DNA from: Hymenobacter sp. BT559
GTDB lineage: Bacteria > Bacteroidota > Bacteroidia > Cytophagales > Hymenobacteraceae
Assembly: GCF_017571525.1 (NCBI RefSeq)
Contig: NZ_JAGETY010000006.1
Coordinates: 62,001 to 126,000 of the forward strand
Direction: 5' to 3'
Length of the DNA: 64,000 nt
Shown here piece after piece: positions 43,274 to 52,054 of this stretch. The first letter of the stretch is position 1; every line of letters starts with the position of its first letter. The translations under genes and the position numbers were made by a program. The notes beneath the pieces were generated by a model that was given only the letters and a program-made list of their open reading frames with translations, had not been told where the DNA came from and made no database searches.

Positions 43274-44203
43274 ATGCTTCCTCCTGATATTCTTGCTCGG
43301 CTGGCCCCCATAGCTGACGACCCGCGCCCGGTGCTACTCGCTGTGGCCGGCCCCACCGCCGTGGGCAAAACGGCCCTCACCGTGGCACTGGCTCAGCAGC
43401 TAGACACCGAAATCGTATCGGCCGACTCGCGCCAGTTCTTCCGCGAGATGAGCATTGGCACGGCCAAGCCTACACCCGAGGAAATGCAAGGGGTGCCGCA
43501 CCATTTCATTGATTCGCACAGCATTACCGAAGACTACAGCGCCGGGCGCTTCGCTGCCGAGGCCGAAGCGCTGCTAGGTCGCTTATTTGCGAGCTATCCG
43601 GTAGTCATCGCCACCGGCGGCTCGGGGCTCTACTTGCAGGCCCTCACCGATGGCCTCGACGAACTGCCGCCCGTGCCGCCCGCCGTGCGCCAGCAGCTCC
43701 AGCACGAGCTGGGTGCGCAGGGGCTAGCCCCCCTCGTGGCCGAGCTGGCCGCTACCGACCCCGTAGCCCACGCGCGCCTCGACCTGCAAAACCACCAGCG
43801 TGTACTGCGCGCCCTTGAAATAACGCGCGGCACGGGGCGGCCCTTTTCGAGCTATCACCTGGGGCCGACGGCCGTGGCGGCCAAGGCGGCGGCCAGGCCG
43901 TTCCGGGTGGTGAAAATGGCCCTCACCCGTGAGCGCGAAGAGCTGTACCAGCGCATCGACCAGCGGGTGCTTCAGATGCTGGAGGCTGGCTTGGTGGCCG
44001 AGGTGGAGCGGCTGCTGCCTTTCCGCGCGCACAATGCGCTGCAGACGGTGGGCTACCAGGAGATTTTTGGCTACCTCGACGGTGCCTACGACTACGCCGA
44101 GGCTGTGCGCCTGCTTCAACGCAACACCCGTCATTACGCCAAGCGCCAGCTCACCTGGCTGCGCCGCGATACGGGGTATGAGTGGGTGACAATGAGTGAA
44201 TGA
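43274..44203 (+). CDS. miaA: tRNA dimethylallyltransferase
   Basis: A 309-residue enzyme that adds a dimethylallyl group to A37 of tRNAs reading UNN codons. The P-loop is AGPTAVGKTALT at about 24-35. DSRQFFREMSIGTAKP, ATGGSGLYLQALTDG and VGYQEIFGYLDG are the family blocks. The length is normal. The final codons (ATGAGTGAATGA) lie inside a repeat-like hairpin. Confidence 0.95.
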   Translation: MLPPDILARLAPIADDPRPVLLAVAGPTAVGKTALTVALAQQLDTEIVSADSRQFFREMSIGTAKPTPEEMQGVPHHFIDSHSITEDYSAGRFAAEAEALLGRLFASYPVVIATGGSGLYLQALTDGLDELPPVPPAVRQQLQHELGAQGLAPLVAELAATDPVAHARLDLQNHQRVLRALEITRGTGRPFSSYHLGPTAVAAKAAARPFRVVKMALTREREELYQRIDQRVLQMLEAGLVAEVERLLPFRAHNALQTVGYQEIFGYLDGAYDYAEAVRLLQRNTRHYAKRQLTWLRRDTGYEWVTMSE

Positions 44204-44270
44204 GTAAGGGGGTGAATGAGTGTATGCTATTGTTGTCATTCACTCATTCACCCCCTTACTTATTCTTATA
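44197..44270. repeat. Hairpin repeat covering the stop codons of miaA and pfkA
   Basis: GAATGAGTAAGGGGGTGAAT and neighbours (left arm 44197-44224) pair with the arm at 44237-44270, with few mismatches. The miaA stop (44201-44203) and the pfkA stop (44266-44268) both lie inside it. It is probably a bidirectional terminator derived from a repeat unit. Confidence 0.65.
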
Positions 44271-45237
44271 CGCTCAATATCTCCACCATGCGCATAAAGC
44301 TCTGGTTTATCACCTTGCGCTTGTTGATGGTGTCGTCGAAGGGCGTGTAAGTGAGCTTGCGGTCCACGATGCCAGCCATCACGTTTTTCATGCCATTGAG
44401 CAGGCCTTCCACGGCTGCGATGCCGAGCTGCGAGGCTAGCAGGCGGTCGGCGGCCGTGGGCGAGCCCCCGCGCTGAATGTGGCCCACGATGGTTACGCGG
44501 GTATCGAGCTGCGGAATGGCTTCCTTCACGCGGCGGGCCACGTGGTGCACGTTGCCTTCTTCTTCGCCCTCGGCCACGATGACGATAAACGAGGTTTTGT
44601 GTCGGGCATAGCTGCTTTGCAGCGTTTCAATTACGGCATCTACGCTCATGGCCGTTTCGGGCACCATCACGATTTCGGCGCCGCCGCCAATAGCGCACGG
44701 AATGGCGATGTAGCCCGAGTCGCGGCCCATCACCTCCACAAAAAAGCAACGGTCGTGCGAGTCGGCCGTGTCCCGGATTTTGTCAATCGCCTCCAACGCC
44801 GTATTCACGGCTGTGTCGTAGCCGATGGTGTAGTCGGTGCCGTAGAGGTCGTTGTCGATGGTACCCGGCGCGCCCACCGTCGGGATGCCAAATTCCTTCT
44901 CGAAAATGGTGGCGCCCGTAAACGTGCCGTTGCCGCCAATGGCTACCAGCCCCTCAATGCCGTGGTTCACGAGCTGGTCGAAGGCCTGCTGCCGGCCCTC
45001 CTTGGTCATGAATTTCTGCGAGCGGGCCGATTTCAGGATAGTGCCGCCGCGCTGCACCGTATTCGACACCGAGGCCGAATCCATGCGCACAAACTCGCCC
45101 TTAATCATGCCGCTGTAGCCCCGCATGATGCCGTATACTTCGATGCCGTGGTACACGCCCGCCCGCACCACTGCGCGCAGGCAGGCATTCATGCCCGGCG
45201 CGTCGCCGCCACTCGTAAAAACTCCGATTCTCTTCAT
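44266..45237 (-). CDS. pfkA: ATP-dependent 6-phosphofructokinase
   Basis: A 323-residue glycolytic enzyme phosphorylating fructose-6-phosphate. ATP-binding GVFTSGGDAPGMNA is at about 5-18, the catalytic block GTIDNDLYGTDYTIGYDTA at about 120-138, and the substrate motif VEVMGRDSGY follows. The protein is full length. The frame opens at a TTG at 45243, but the ATG at 45235-45237 (MKRIGVFTSG) is the usual start. The stop codon lies in the hairpin shared with miaA. Confidence 0.96.
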   Translation of the reverse strand: MKRIGVFTSGGDAPGMNACLRAVVRAGVYHGIEVYGIMRGYSGMIKGEFVRMDSASVSNTVQRGGTILKSARSQKFMTKEGRQQAFDQLVNHGIEGLVAIGGNGTFTGATIFEKEFGIPTVGAPGTIDNDLYGTDYTIGYDTAVNTALEAIDKIRDTADSHDRCFFVEVMGRDSGYIAIPCAIGGGAEIVMVPETAMSVDAVIETLQSSYARHKTSFIVIVAEGEEEGNVHHVARRVKEAIPQLDTRVTIVGHIQRGGSPTAADRLLASQLGIAAVEGLLNGMKNVMAGIVDRKLTYTPFDDTINKRKVINQSFMRMVEILSV

Positions 45238-45460
45238 GGTCAAAAGTCAGCTTAAAGCGCCCACCGCCAACCTAGGGTTGGCTTTAAGCCCGCAAAGGTC
45301 GGCAACCAACTGCACTTGCCGAAGGGAGCTGAACAATTTGCACAGACATTTTTTTTTAAGTTGCGTAGAATAGGATGAAAACGCGAAGCACAGTCTTGGT
45401 AATTAAGGAGTTTGTGCTTACTTTTCGCTGTCTCATCGCCCACCCTCAACCCACACGCTT

Positions 45461-45907
45461 ATGTTTGGTTTTTTCGAAAACGAGCAGGCTAAAAAAATAA
45501 AAGGCCACCTTTGTAATCTTGCCGCTCTAGCCAAAGCCGATGGTCATGTAGATGACCGGGAGATGAATTTTATTATTACGGTTGGCAAGAAAAACGGCGT
45601 GTCGGCCGCGGAAGTGCGCAAACTCGTAGCTGGCCAGACGAACTGTATCTCTGACCTGCCCGGCAACGACTCCGAGCGCTTCGACCAGATATTTGACCTC
45701 GTCGACATGATGCTGGCCGACGGCATTGTAGACGAAACCGAAATGGATTTTTGCATCATGATGGCCGAAAAGCTCGGCTTCCGCAAAGCCATTGTAGGAG
45801 TATTGGTGCGCAAGATTTCGCAGGGCGTGAAAGACGCCGTGCCCCGCGAGCGCGTCAAGGAAGAAAGCCTAACCTTCTTGAATTACAACGACTTGCCTGT
45901 GCGCTAG
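45461..45907 (+). CDS. TerB-like protein
   Basis: A 148-residue helical protein with two copies of the acidic TerB/TerB-like motif: AKADGHVDDREMNFI at about 27-41 and MLADGIVDETEMDFC at about 88-102. These motifs bind metal in some TerB-family proteins linked to tellurite resistance and envelope stress. No other ter genes are nearby, so the role is open. The gene ends a few bases before the hairpin at 45911. Confidence 0.75.
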   Translation: MFGFFENEQAKKIKGHLCNLAALAKADGHVDDREMNFIITVGKKNGVSAAEVRKLVAGQTNCISDLPGNDSERFDQIFDLVDMMLADGIVDETEMDFCIMMAEKLGFRKAIVGVLVRKISQGVKDAVPRERVKEESLTFLNYNDLPVR

Positions 45908-45910
45908 GTA

Positions 45911-45988
45911 CTAAATAAATGCGTGAGGGGTGAAGGAGTGAGTGTGCTTGGTGGCATTCACTCCCTCACCCCTCACGCATTTATTTAG
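45911..45988. repeat. Hairpin repeat covering the aminotransferase stop codon
   Basis: Arms 45911-45944 and 45955-45988 match at 32 of 34 positions (CTAAATAAATGCGTGAGGGG and onward). The stop codon and last codons of the aminotransferase fall in the right arm. The core GTGAGGGGTGAAGGAGTGAG resembles that of the hairpin at 44197. It should terminate both convergent genes. Confidence 0.7.
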
Positions 45989-47168
45989 TGCTGATGGCCC
46001 GCAGCAGCCCCGCCACGGCCGCGTCAATCTCAGCCTCGGTAATGGTGAGTGGCGGGGCAATGCGCAGCGAGTTGTCACAAAACAGGAACCAGTCGGTGAG
46101 AATGCCCTCTTCAGCCAGCGCCCGGTCGATAATGGGCTTGAGTACCTCAAACGACTCGAACTCCACGGCCATCAGCAGCCCGCAGTTGCGCACTGACCGA
46201 ATAGCCGGGTGCACCAGCTGCGCCCGCAGGCGCGCAGCTTTGGCCGCCACGCCAGCCAGCAGGTTTTCTTCCTGAATGACTTGCAGGGTGGCCAGCGAGG
46301 CTGCGCAGCTTACTGGGTGCCCGCCAAACGTGGTGCAGTGCCCCAAAATCGGGTTGGTCTGGAAGCCCACCATAATCTCGGGCGAGGAAATAAAGGCTCC
46401 GATGGGCATGCCGCCGCCCATGCCCTTAGCGCACACCAGGATATCGGGCACCACGCCAAACTGCTCGAAGGCCCACTGCGTGCCCGTGCGCCCAAAGCCA
46501 CACTGAATCTCGTCGAGGATAAGCAGGGCGCCTACCTCGGTGCAGCGCTGGCGCACAGCCGGCAGGTAGCCGGGCTGCGGCAGGCGCACGCCGGCCTCGC
46601 CCTGCACGGTTTCGAGCACTACGGCGGCCGTGTGCTCGGTGATAAATGCCAGGTCGGCCAGCTCGTTGTAGCGCAGGTGCGCCACATCGGGCAGCAGGGG
46701 CCGGTAGCTGTTTTTGAAGCCCTCGGAGCCCGTGATGGAAAGTGCGCCGTGCGTAGAGCCGTGATAAGCATTGTAGGCCGATACCAGACCAGTGCGGCCG
46801 GTATGGCGCTTGGCGAGCTTGAGGGCGCCCTCAATGGCCTCGGCGCCCGAGTTGGTAAAGTACACCGTGTCGAGCGGGGCGGGCAGGGTGGCGGCCAGCG
46901 CCTGGGCTAGCCGGGCAGGCGGAGCTTGCACCAGCTCGCCATACACCATCAGGTGCAGGTACTTATCGAGCTGCTCCTGAATGGCTTGCAACACACGCGG
47001 GTGGCGGTGCCCTACGTTGCTGACGCCAATGCCGGCTATTAAATCCAGAATTGGCCGGCCCTCCGGGGTGTACATATACACGCCTTCGGCCCGCTCAATT
47101 TCGAGTAGCAACGGAAACTCGGAGGTTTGAGCCTGGTGACGCAAAAAAAGCTGGCGGGAGGTAAGCAT
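45981..47168 (-). CDS. Class III PLP-dependent aminotransferase
   Basis: A 395-residue aminotransferase of the acetylornithine/GABA/4-aminobutyrate class. The family blocks are DLIAGIGVSNVGHRHP, VYFTNSGAEAIEGALKLAKR, LILDEIQCGFGRTG and the PLP lysine in LVCAKGMGGGMPIGAF. The donor and acceptor cannot be told from sequence. An ornithine or beta-amino-acid role is possible but there are no pathway neighbours. A TACCTTTG -7 element lies eight bases upstream of the ATG, so the leader should be nearly absent. Confidence 0.88.
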   Translation of the reverse strand: MLTSRQLFLRHQAQTSEFPLLLEIERAEGVYMYTPEGRPILDLIAGIGVSNVGHRHPRVLQAIQEQLDKYLHLMVYGELVQAPPARLAQALAATLPAPLDTVYFTNSGAEAIEGALKLAKRHTGRTGLVSAYNAYHGSTHGALSITGSEGFKNSYRPLLPDVAHLRYNELADLAFITEHTAAVVLETVQGEAGVRLPQPGYLPAVRQRCTEVGALLILDEIQCGFGRTGTQWAFEQFGVVPDILVCAKGMGGGMPIGAFISSPEIMVGFQTNPILGHCTTFGGHPVSCAASLATLQVIQEENLLAGVAAKAARLRAQLVHPAIRSVRNCGLLMAVEFESFEVLKPIIDRALAEEGILTDWFLFCDNSLRIAPPLTITEAEIDAAVAGLLRAISTK

Positions 47169-47176
47169 AACGCCCG

Positions 47177-47184
47177 CAAAGGTA
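47177..47184 (-). promoter_or_regulatory. -7 element next to the aminotransferase start
   Basis: TACCTTTG on the minus strand ends eight bases before the ATG at 47168. No TTG lies at the usual distance upstream. Confidence 0.4.
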
Positions 47185-47207
47185 CCGCCGCTAGGGTAGG
47201 TGCGGGG

Positions 47208-47699
47208 CTACTGCTCGCCGGTGGGGGGCGCCGCTGGCTGACCAGCGCCCGCCACGCGCTTAAGCACTTCCTTGGTAAAGTCGCGCTCGGCCTGGTAAAG
47301 CTGGGCCACCTGGCGCAAGCTCAGTACCTTCTGCAGTTTGTCGAAATAATCTTTCTCCAGGTTAAGCTGCTGCTGACGCAGGGCAAAGTCCTGCGTAAAG
47401 TTGTCGCGCAGCTGCGCATCGCTAAGGGCAGGGCTAGCCGCATCGCGGCGCAGCAGGCGCGCCGTACGGTTCAGCTCGCGGCGCTTGCCAATAAAATCAT
47501 TATAGAGCGGCCAGAAGCGCTGAGCCTGGTCTTGGGTGAGCGAAAGGCGCGAAGTGATAAACGCAATTTTGGCGTTGTCGAGCTGTGTGATACTGGTGCC
47601 CATCTGCCCTGGCCGGCGTGCCTGGGCCTGGGCTGGCTGGGCGGCTACCACTGTAGCCAGCAGCCAGCTACTTAAAAGAACTACTCGTAACGAATTCAT
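47208..47699 (-). CDS. Spy/CpxP-like periplasmic protein
   Basis: A 163-residue protein with a signal peptide (MNSLRVVLLSSWLLATVVAA, cleavage after AQA) and an all-helical body. LSLTQDQAQRFWPLYNDF resembles the LTxxQ motif of Spy/CpxP chaperones. Many charged helices follow. It is the third gene of the sigma factor unit and may be the stress-protective output. The ATG at 47699 was chosen over the open frame from 47753. Confidence 0.7.
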   Translation of the reverse strand: MNSLRVVLLSSWLLATVVAAQPAQAQARRPGQMGTSITQLDNAKIAFITSRLSLTQDQAQRFWPLYNDFIGKRRELNRTARLLRRDAASPALSDAQLRDNFTQDFALRQQQLNLEKDYFDKLQKVLSLRQVAQLYQAERDFTKEVLKRVAGAGQPAAPPTGEQ

Positions 47700-47718
47700 A
47701 ACTAAGAAACAAGGGAGC

Positions 47719-48180
47719 TTACAAGAGGCCGGCCTCTTCGGCGGGCTGCGCATCGAGCGCTTCGGTAAGCTCAGTAGAAGAAGGCTGCAAATACTGCTTG
47801 GTGATGCCCAGGTGATGGGTGGGCAACTCGGCTAGCTCCAGCATATCCACGTGCGTTTCGCCGCTGGTAAGGTACTCCACCAGCTGGGCCGGAGGCACGG
47901 CATCGAGGCTGGCGGCCTTAGCCACCGGGCTATGCAGCGACGCCCCCCCTAGCCAGAGAGAGGCTGCAAAAGTACCCAGCAGCAGTGTCGAGGCAATACC
48001 GGTGCGCAGGTAGGCCGGGGCACGCAGCAGCCAGGCTAGCGGCTGCGAGGTGCGCGCGGCCGGCGGGGCTACCTGGGCCATCACCCGCGTAGGCAGCTGC
48101 TCGAAATAGCCGGCCGGCGGGCTGCTCAGCGGCTGGGGCCGGCGGCGCGGGTGCTCATCGAGTCGAAAAGGCGTTTTCAT
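47719..48180 (-). CDS. Anti-sigma-like single-pass membrane protein
   Basis: A 153-residue protein with a cytoplasmic N-terminus (proline- and arginine-rich), one transmembrane helix (YLRTGIASTLLLGTFAASLWLG at about 57-78) and a periplasmic C-terminus. It contains PPAGYFEQLPTRVM, a block found in proteins following ECF sigma factors in Bacteroidota. It lies 30 bases after the sigma gene. A role in holding the sigma factor is inferred from order, not from a recognisable zinc motif. Confidence 0.65.
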   Translation of the reverse strand: MKTPFRLDEHPRRRPQPLSSPPAGYFEQLPTRVMAQVAPPAARTSQPLAWLLRAPAYLRTGIASTLLLGTFAASLWLGGASLHSPVAKAASLDAVPPAQLVEYLTSGETHVDMLELAELPTHHLGITKQYLQPSSTELTEALDAQPAEEAGLL

Positions 48181-48210
48181 GAATGTTGGATGGAAGCGCG
48201 GGGCAAAAGT

Positions 48211-48783
48211 TTAATAGGCTTCGTCGGCGTTTGTGGCCGGGGTGTCGGCCGCCGTTACGTATTCTTCGATTTTACGGGCTGCGTGGTGGTAGCTGGCTTT
48301 CAAGGCGCCCACGCTGGTGCCGGTCACTTCGGCCATCTGCTCGTAGGGCATTTCGTCGTAATAACGCAGGTTGAACACCAGTCGCTGCTTGTCGGGCAGG
48401 CGTAGAATGGCTTTTTGCAGCTTCAGTTCAATCTCGTCGCCGGCCACGGCTGGGTCGGCCTCCAGCTTGGCGGCCAGCTCGGCACCCACGTCGTTGAGGG
48501 GCAGAAAAAACTTGCGCCGCTTGCTTTGCAGAAAGCTCAGGCACTCGTTGGTGGCAATGCGGTAAATCCAAGTAAAGAGCTGGGCATCCTGCCGAAAGTT
48601 GTCCAGGTTTTTCCACACCTTCACAAATACGTCCTGCGTGAGGTCGTCGGCATCGTCGTGGTCTACCACCATCTTGCGCACGTGCCAATACACCTTCTGC
48701 TGGTACTTGCGCACCAACTGATTGAAGGCCAGATTGCGGCTGGCGGGCTCGTGAAACTTGGCGAGGATTTCGTGGTCTTCCAA
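48211..48783 (-). CDS. ECF RNA polymerase sigma factor
   Basis: A 190-residue sigma-70 family ECF factor. Region 2 contains DDADDLTQDVFVKVWKNLDNF and FTWIYRIATNECLSFLQSKR, and region 4 contains LPDKQRLVFNLRYYDEMPYEQMAEVTG with SVGALKASYHHAARKI. No ATG fits; the frame begins with a TTG at 48783, giving MEDHEILAKFHEPASRN, like other members. It heads a unit with the anti-sigma-like and Spy-like genes, and presumably directs envelope-stress genes. Confidence 0.92.
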   Translation of the reverse strand: MEDHEILAKFHEPASRNLAFNQLVRKYQQKVYWHVRKMVVDHDDADDLTQDVFVKVWKNLDNFRQDAQLFTWIYRIATNECLSFLQSKRRKFFLPLNDVGAELAAKLEADPAVAGDEIELKLQKAILRLPDKQRLVFNLRYYDEMPYEQMAEVTGTSVGALKASYHHAARKIEEYVTAADTPATNADEAY

Positions 48784-48861
48784 ACGCAGAAAGCAGGCAA
48801 TGGTGCAGGTTGGACGACGGGCGGGCTTCGAAGTTTAATGGACTAGCCCTACCGCCCGGTC

Positions 48862-50283
48862 TCACCGCCCAAAAATGCTCAGCGAGGTCGTCTGGGCCGA
48901 GCGGATGGTGAAGTTGCGCACGTCCGTAAACTTGCTGCCGTTGCTGGTGGCCGTGCGAAACACGAGCCGGTAGGCGCCCGGCTGCATGGCCAGGTTGACC
49001 TTGCTGCTAGTCTCGGGCAGGTTATAAATCCAGGTCTGCGACTCATCATCATTAAGCCTGTAGATGCTGCCAAAGCCTTTGAGGTCAGACGTAATATTGA
49101 GCGTGCCGGGCACGGCGTAGGTTACGGTAGCAGTCTGGCCCTGGCGGATGCTCACGCGCTGGGTGAGGCGCGGCAGCGTCAGGATTTCAACCTCATAGTT
49201 GCCAGCCAACAGTTTCTGCTTGCTGCCAAACGGCAGGGCTAGCCCAGTAGCCGAGCTGCCTTGGGCCCGCACCACGGCCTGCACCGCGCCGCCGTAGGGA
49301 TTGGGCGAAATATTGGCCGGCTGCAGGGCTAGCGTGCCCTGGGGCGTCTTGAAATTTAGCACATTGGCCTTGCCTGCCCGGATAGCAATATTGGGCTGCC
49401 GCACGGCCGGCACCGTGTTTATGACCAAGTCGTAGCTCTGCAGGGCGTCGATGTCGAGCACGTCGGCCTTGCCCTGGGCGTCGCGGTAATGCACGTAGTT
49501 GTACTCGGGCTGCCCGGTCACGTTGTTCACAAACGTCATGTTCACGTTTGTTTCTACCGGCCGGCCGGCCTCGTCGGTGAGGTTTACGGCCACCGTGGTT
49601 TTGGCCAGGGTTTGGGCTATCACATCGTTGAGTACCGTTTGGAAGGTCTTGACCTCGGCCGCATTATAGTACTTGCCCAGGCAGGCCAGCGCCTGCCCAA
49701 AGTCTTTTTCGGCCCCAATGCCAATCACGAAGGGCTTAAGAAACACCCGCTTGCGCTGCAGGGCTAGCGAGGCCGCGCAGGGGTCGCCCTTGCACGACTC
49801 TACACCGTCGGTGATGAGCAGCAGCACGTTGCGCGAGGTTTTATCCAGGGGAAAATCCTTGGCCGACTGCTCCAGCGAGTAGGTGATGGGCGTGTTCCCC
49901 TGCGCCTTCAGTGTCTTGAGCCGGGCCTTGATGGCGGCGGCATTGCGGGGCGCGAAGGGCACTTCGAGGCGCGAGTCTTCGCAGTTTTGCTCGGCGTTGG
50001 CGTGCTGGTGGCCGTACACGCGCAGGCCCAGCTCCAGATTGGGGTAGGCGTTGAGCGAGTCGGCCATCTTGGCCAGCAGGCGCTTGGCCACCTCCCAGCG
50101 CGGCTGGCCCTCCCACGGCGCCATCATCGAGCCCGAGGCATCGAGCAGAAATAAAATGCGCGTCACCTTCGGCTTGACGGGTGGCGCATTTTGGGCCCGG
50201 CTGGCGAGGCAGCTTATCAGCAGCAGGCAGGCTAGCAGGCAACTGGTAGCAAGGCGGGTAAAAGAGCGGCGCGGGACTAGCAT
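48862..50283 (-). CDS. Secreted von Willebrand factor A domain protein
   Basis: A 473-residue exported protein. A signal peptide of about 30 residues ends in ASRAQ. The VWA domain begins TRILFLLDASGSMMAPW with the MIDAS motif DASGS at about 48-52, and TPITYSLEQ and LLITDGVESCKGDPC follow. From about residue 235 the sequence is beta-rich with carboxypeptidase-regulatory-like modules. It probably binds a protein ligand by metal-dependent adhesion. The ligand is unknown. Cysteine pairs are consistent with an extracytoplasmic site. Confidence 0.8.
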   Translation of the reverse strand: MLVPRRSFTRLATSCLLACLLLISCLASRAQNAPPVKPKVTRILFLLDASGSMMAPWEGQPRWEVAKRLLAKMADSLNAYPNLELGLRVYGHQHANAEQNCEDSRLEVPFAPRNAAAIKARLKTLKAQGNTPITYSLEQSAKDFPLDKTSRNVLLLITDGVESCKGDPCAASLALQRKRVFLKPFVIGIGAEKDFGQALACLGKYYNAAEVKTFQTVLNDVIAQTLAKTTVAVNLTDEAGRPVETNVNMTFVNNVTGQPEYNYVHYRDAQGKADVLDIDALQSYDLVINTVPAVRQPNIAIRAGKANVLNFKTPQGTLALQPANISPNPYGGAVQAVVRAQGSSATGLALPFGSKQKLLAGNYEVEILTLPRLTQRVSIRQGQTATVTYAVPGTLNITSDLKGFGSIYRLNDDESQTWIYNLPETSSKVNLAMQPGAYRLVFRTATSNGSKFTDVRNFTIRSAQTTSLSIFGR

Positions 50284-50716
50284 CGCCGAAATTTACAGCG
50301 GCGCCCGCAACTTCCCCTTCGGGCGCCAGCCCCGCAGCTAGGCCCTATTCTACGACCAAGCATGCTGGTAGTAAGGCTTGCCCTAGCCAACACCGCTTAG
50401 CTTCGTGCTGCTGTTGCTGTCCGTTGTAATCAATCAAAAAACTTGGGAAAACGCTAAGCAAATCAGTGCACACGCCTGGGGATGAGGTATTGGAACCTGC
50501 ACGATACCATAGCGTATGCTATTGCTTATAAGAGAAGTAGCTTCGAGCAAATGTTAGGTGTCAACTTGCATGCCTCCTGCCTGCAAGTTTAAGTTCCAGT
50601 AGCTCAGGTCGTTCCCACTTCTTCCACTATTGAATCGCGGCAGCGCTGTTATGCGCCTCGGCTACTTAGTTACTCGTTCCGCAACCTCATAATCGCCTGT
50701 TTCGCCTGCCTGTTTC
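50284..50716. other. Intergenic region
   Basis: A 433-base gap between the divergent VWA and arsB genes. I see only a weak hairpin (AACTTGCA / TGCAAGTT at about 50572-50600), no convincing promoter pair and no open frame of interest. Confidence 0.35.
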
Positions 50717-51961
50717 ATGTCAACTATTCTTATCTGGATTATCTCGCTAGTATCTATTGCTCTGGTTATCATCCGGCCCTTCAAGGTGCCAGAATATGTG
50801 TGGGCCGTTAGCGGTGCCGGGCTGCTGCTGCTAGCCCGGCTGCTTACGCCGGCCGAGGGGCTAGCAGGCGTGGGCAAGGGCCTGGATGTGTACCTGTTCC
50901 TGACGGGTATGATGCTGCTGGCCGAAGTAGCCCGCGAGGAAAAGCTCTTCGACTGGCTGGCCGCCCACGCCACCAAGCTGGCCAGGGGCTCGGCCCAGCG
51001 GTTGTTTCTGCTCATCTACCTGGTGGGGGTGGTTGTCACGGCGCTGCTCTCCAACGATGCTACGGCAGTTGTGCTCACGCCGGCCGTGGCCAGCGCCGTG
51101 CGGGCTGCCAGGGTCAAAAGCCCACTGCCCTACCTGTTCATCTGCGCTTTTATCGCCAATGCCGCCTCGTTTGTGCTGCCCATCTCCAACCCGGCCAATC
51201 TGGTTATTTATGGCGCACACATGCCGCCCCTGCTGGTGTGGCTGCCGCGTTACCTGCTGCCGGCGGTTGTTTCTATCGGCGCCACCTATGCCATGCTGCG
51301 CTACACTCAGCGCGCCGAGCTAAAGCAGCCTATCGATAAGGACCTTGAGCTGCCCACTCTGGCGCGCGGCGGCCAGGTGGCGCTGGCCGGTATCGGTGTC
51401 ACGGCCGTGACGCTGCTGCTGGCCTCGGGCTTCGACCAGCCGCTCGGCCTGCCCACGGCTATTACGGGCACGCTCACGGCAGTGGTGGGGTTGCTGGTGG
51501 CCCGTAAAAACCCCTTCAGCATCGTCAAAAACGTATCGTGGGCCGTGCTGCCGCTGGTAGCTGGGCTGTTTGTGCTGGTCGAAGCGCTGGGCAAAACCGG
51601 TATTAGGCAGTGGCTGGCGGGGGTGCTTACGCACGGCGCCCAGCAGTCGGCCGCCGCTACCACCTGGGCTAGCGGGGTGGGGGTCGCCTTGCTGTGCAAC
51701 GTGATGAACAACCTGCCCGCCGGCCTCATCGCCGGCAACGTGATGCAAGCTGCCCAGGTGCCCGAAACCGTAAAAAGTGCCGTGCTCATTGGCATCGACC
51801 TTGGCCCCAACCTGTCCATTACCGGCTCGCTGGCCACCCTGCTGTGGCTGGTAGCCCTGCGCCGCGAAAACATCGACGTGAGCGCCTGGCAATTTCTTAA
51901 GCTCGGCGCGCTGGTCATGACCGTGCCACTGGTGCTGGCTATCGCGTCGCTGTTGGTGTAG
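50717..51961 (+). CDS. arsB: ArsB/NhaD-type anion permease
   Basis: A 414-residue membrane protein with about 11 helices, matching the ArsB/Acr-type arsenite and anion permeases. Signatures are LSNDATAVVLTPAVASAVRAA at about 111-131 (family loop) and FVLPISNPANLVIYG, the Asn-Pro-Ala-Asn motif, plus its second-half counterpart NVMNNLPAGLIAGN. ArsB exports arsenite using the proton gradient. No arsR or arsC is in the window, so the substrate may be another oxyanion. Confidence 0.8.
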   Translation: MSTILIWIISLVSIALVIIRPFKVPEYVWAVSGAGLLLLARLLTPAEGLAGVGKGLDVYLFLTGMMLLAEVAREEKLFDWLAAHATKLARGSAQRLFLLIYLVGVVVTALLSNDATAVVLTPAVASAVRAARVKSPLPYLFICAFIANAASFVLPISNPANLVIYGAHMPPLLVWLPRYLLPAVVSIGATYAMLRYTQRAELKQPIDKDLELPTLARGGQVALAGIGVTAVTLLLASGFDQPLGLPTAITGTLTAVVGLLVARKNPFSIVKNVSWAVLPLVAGLFVLVEALGKTGIRQWLAGVLTHGAQQSAAATTWASGVGVALLCNVMNNLPAGLIAGNVMQAAQVPETVKSAVLIGIDLGPNLSITGSLATLLWLVALRRENIDVSAWQFLKLGALVMTVPLVLAIASLLV

Positions 51962-52054
51962 CCATTGGAGGCATGGGTTGCTTCTTGCGCGCACTCCCGC
52001 TCGTTTCGCGCCCCAACTGCCAGGTATCTCAGGCCGCTAGGGGCTGCGCCGGCG

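Noticed and set aside
44479-45255. 258-codon plus-strand ORF over pfkA
   Set aside because: Antisense shadow of pfkA with His/Val-rich composition typical of reversed coding sequence.
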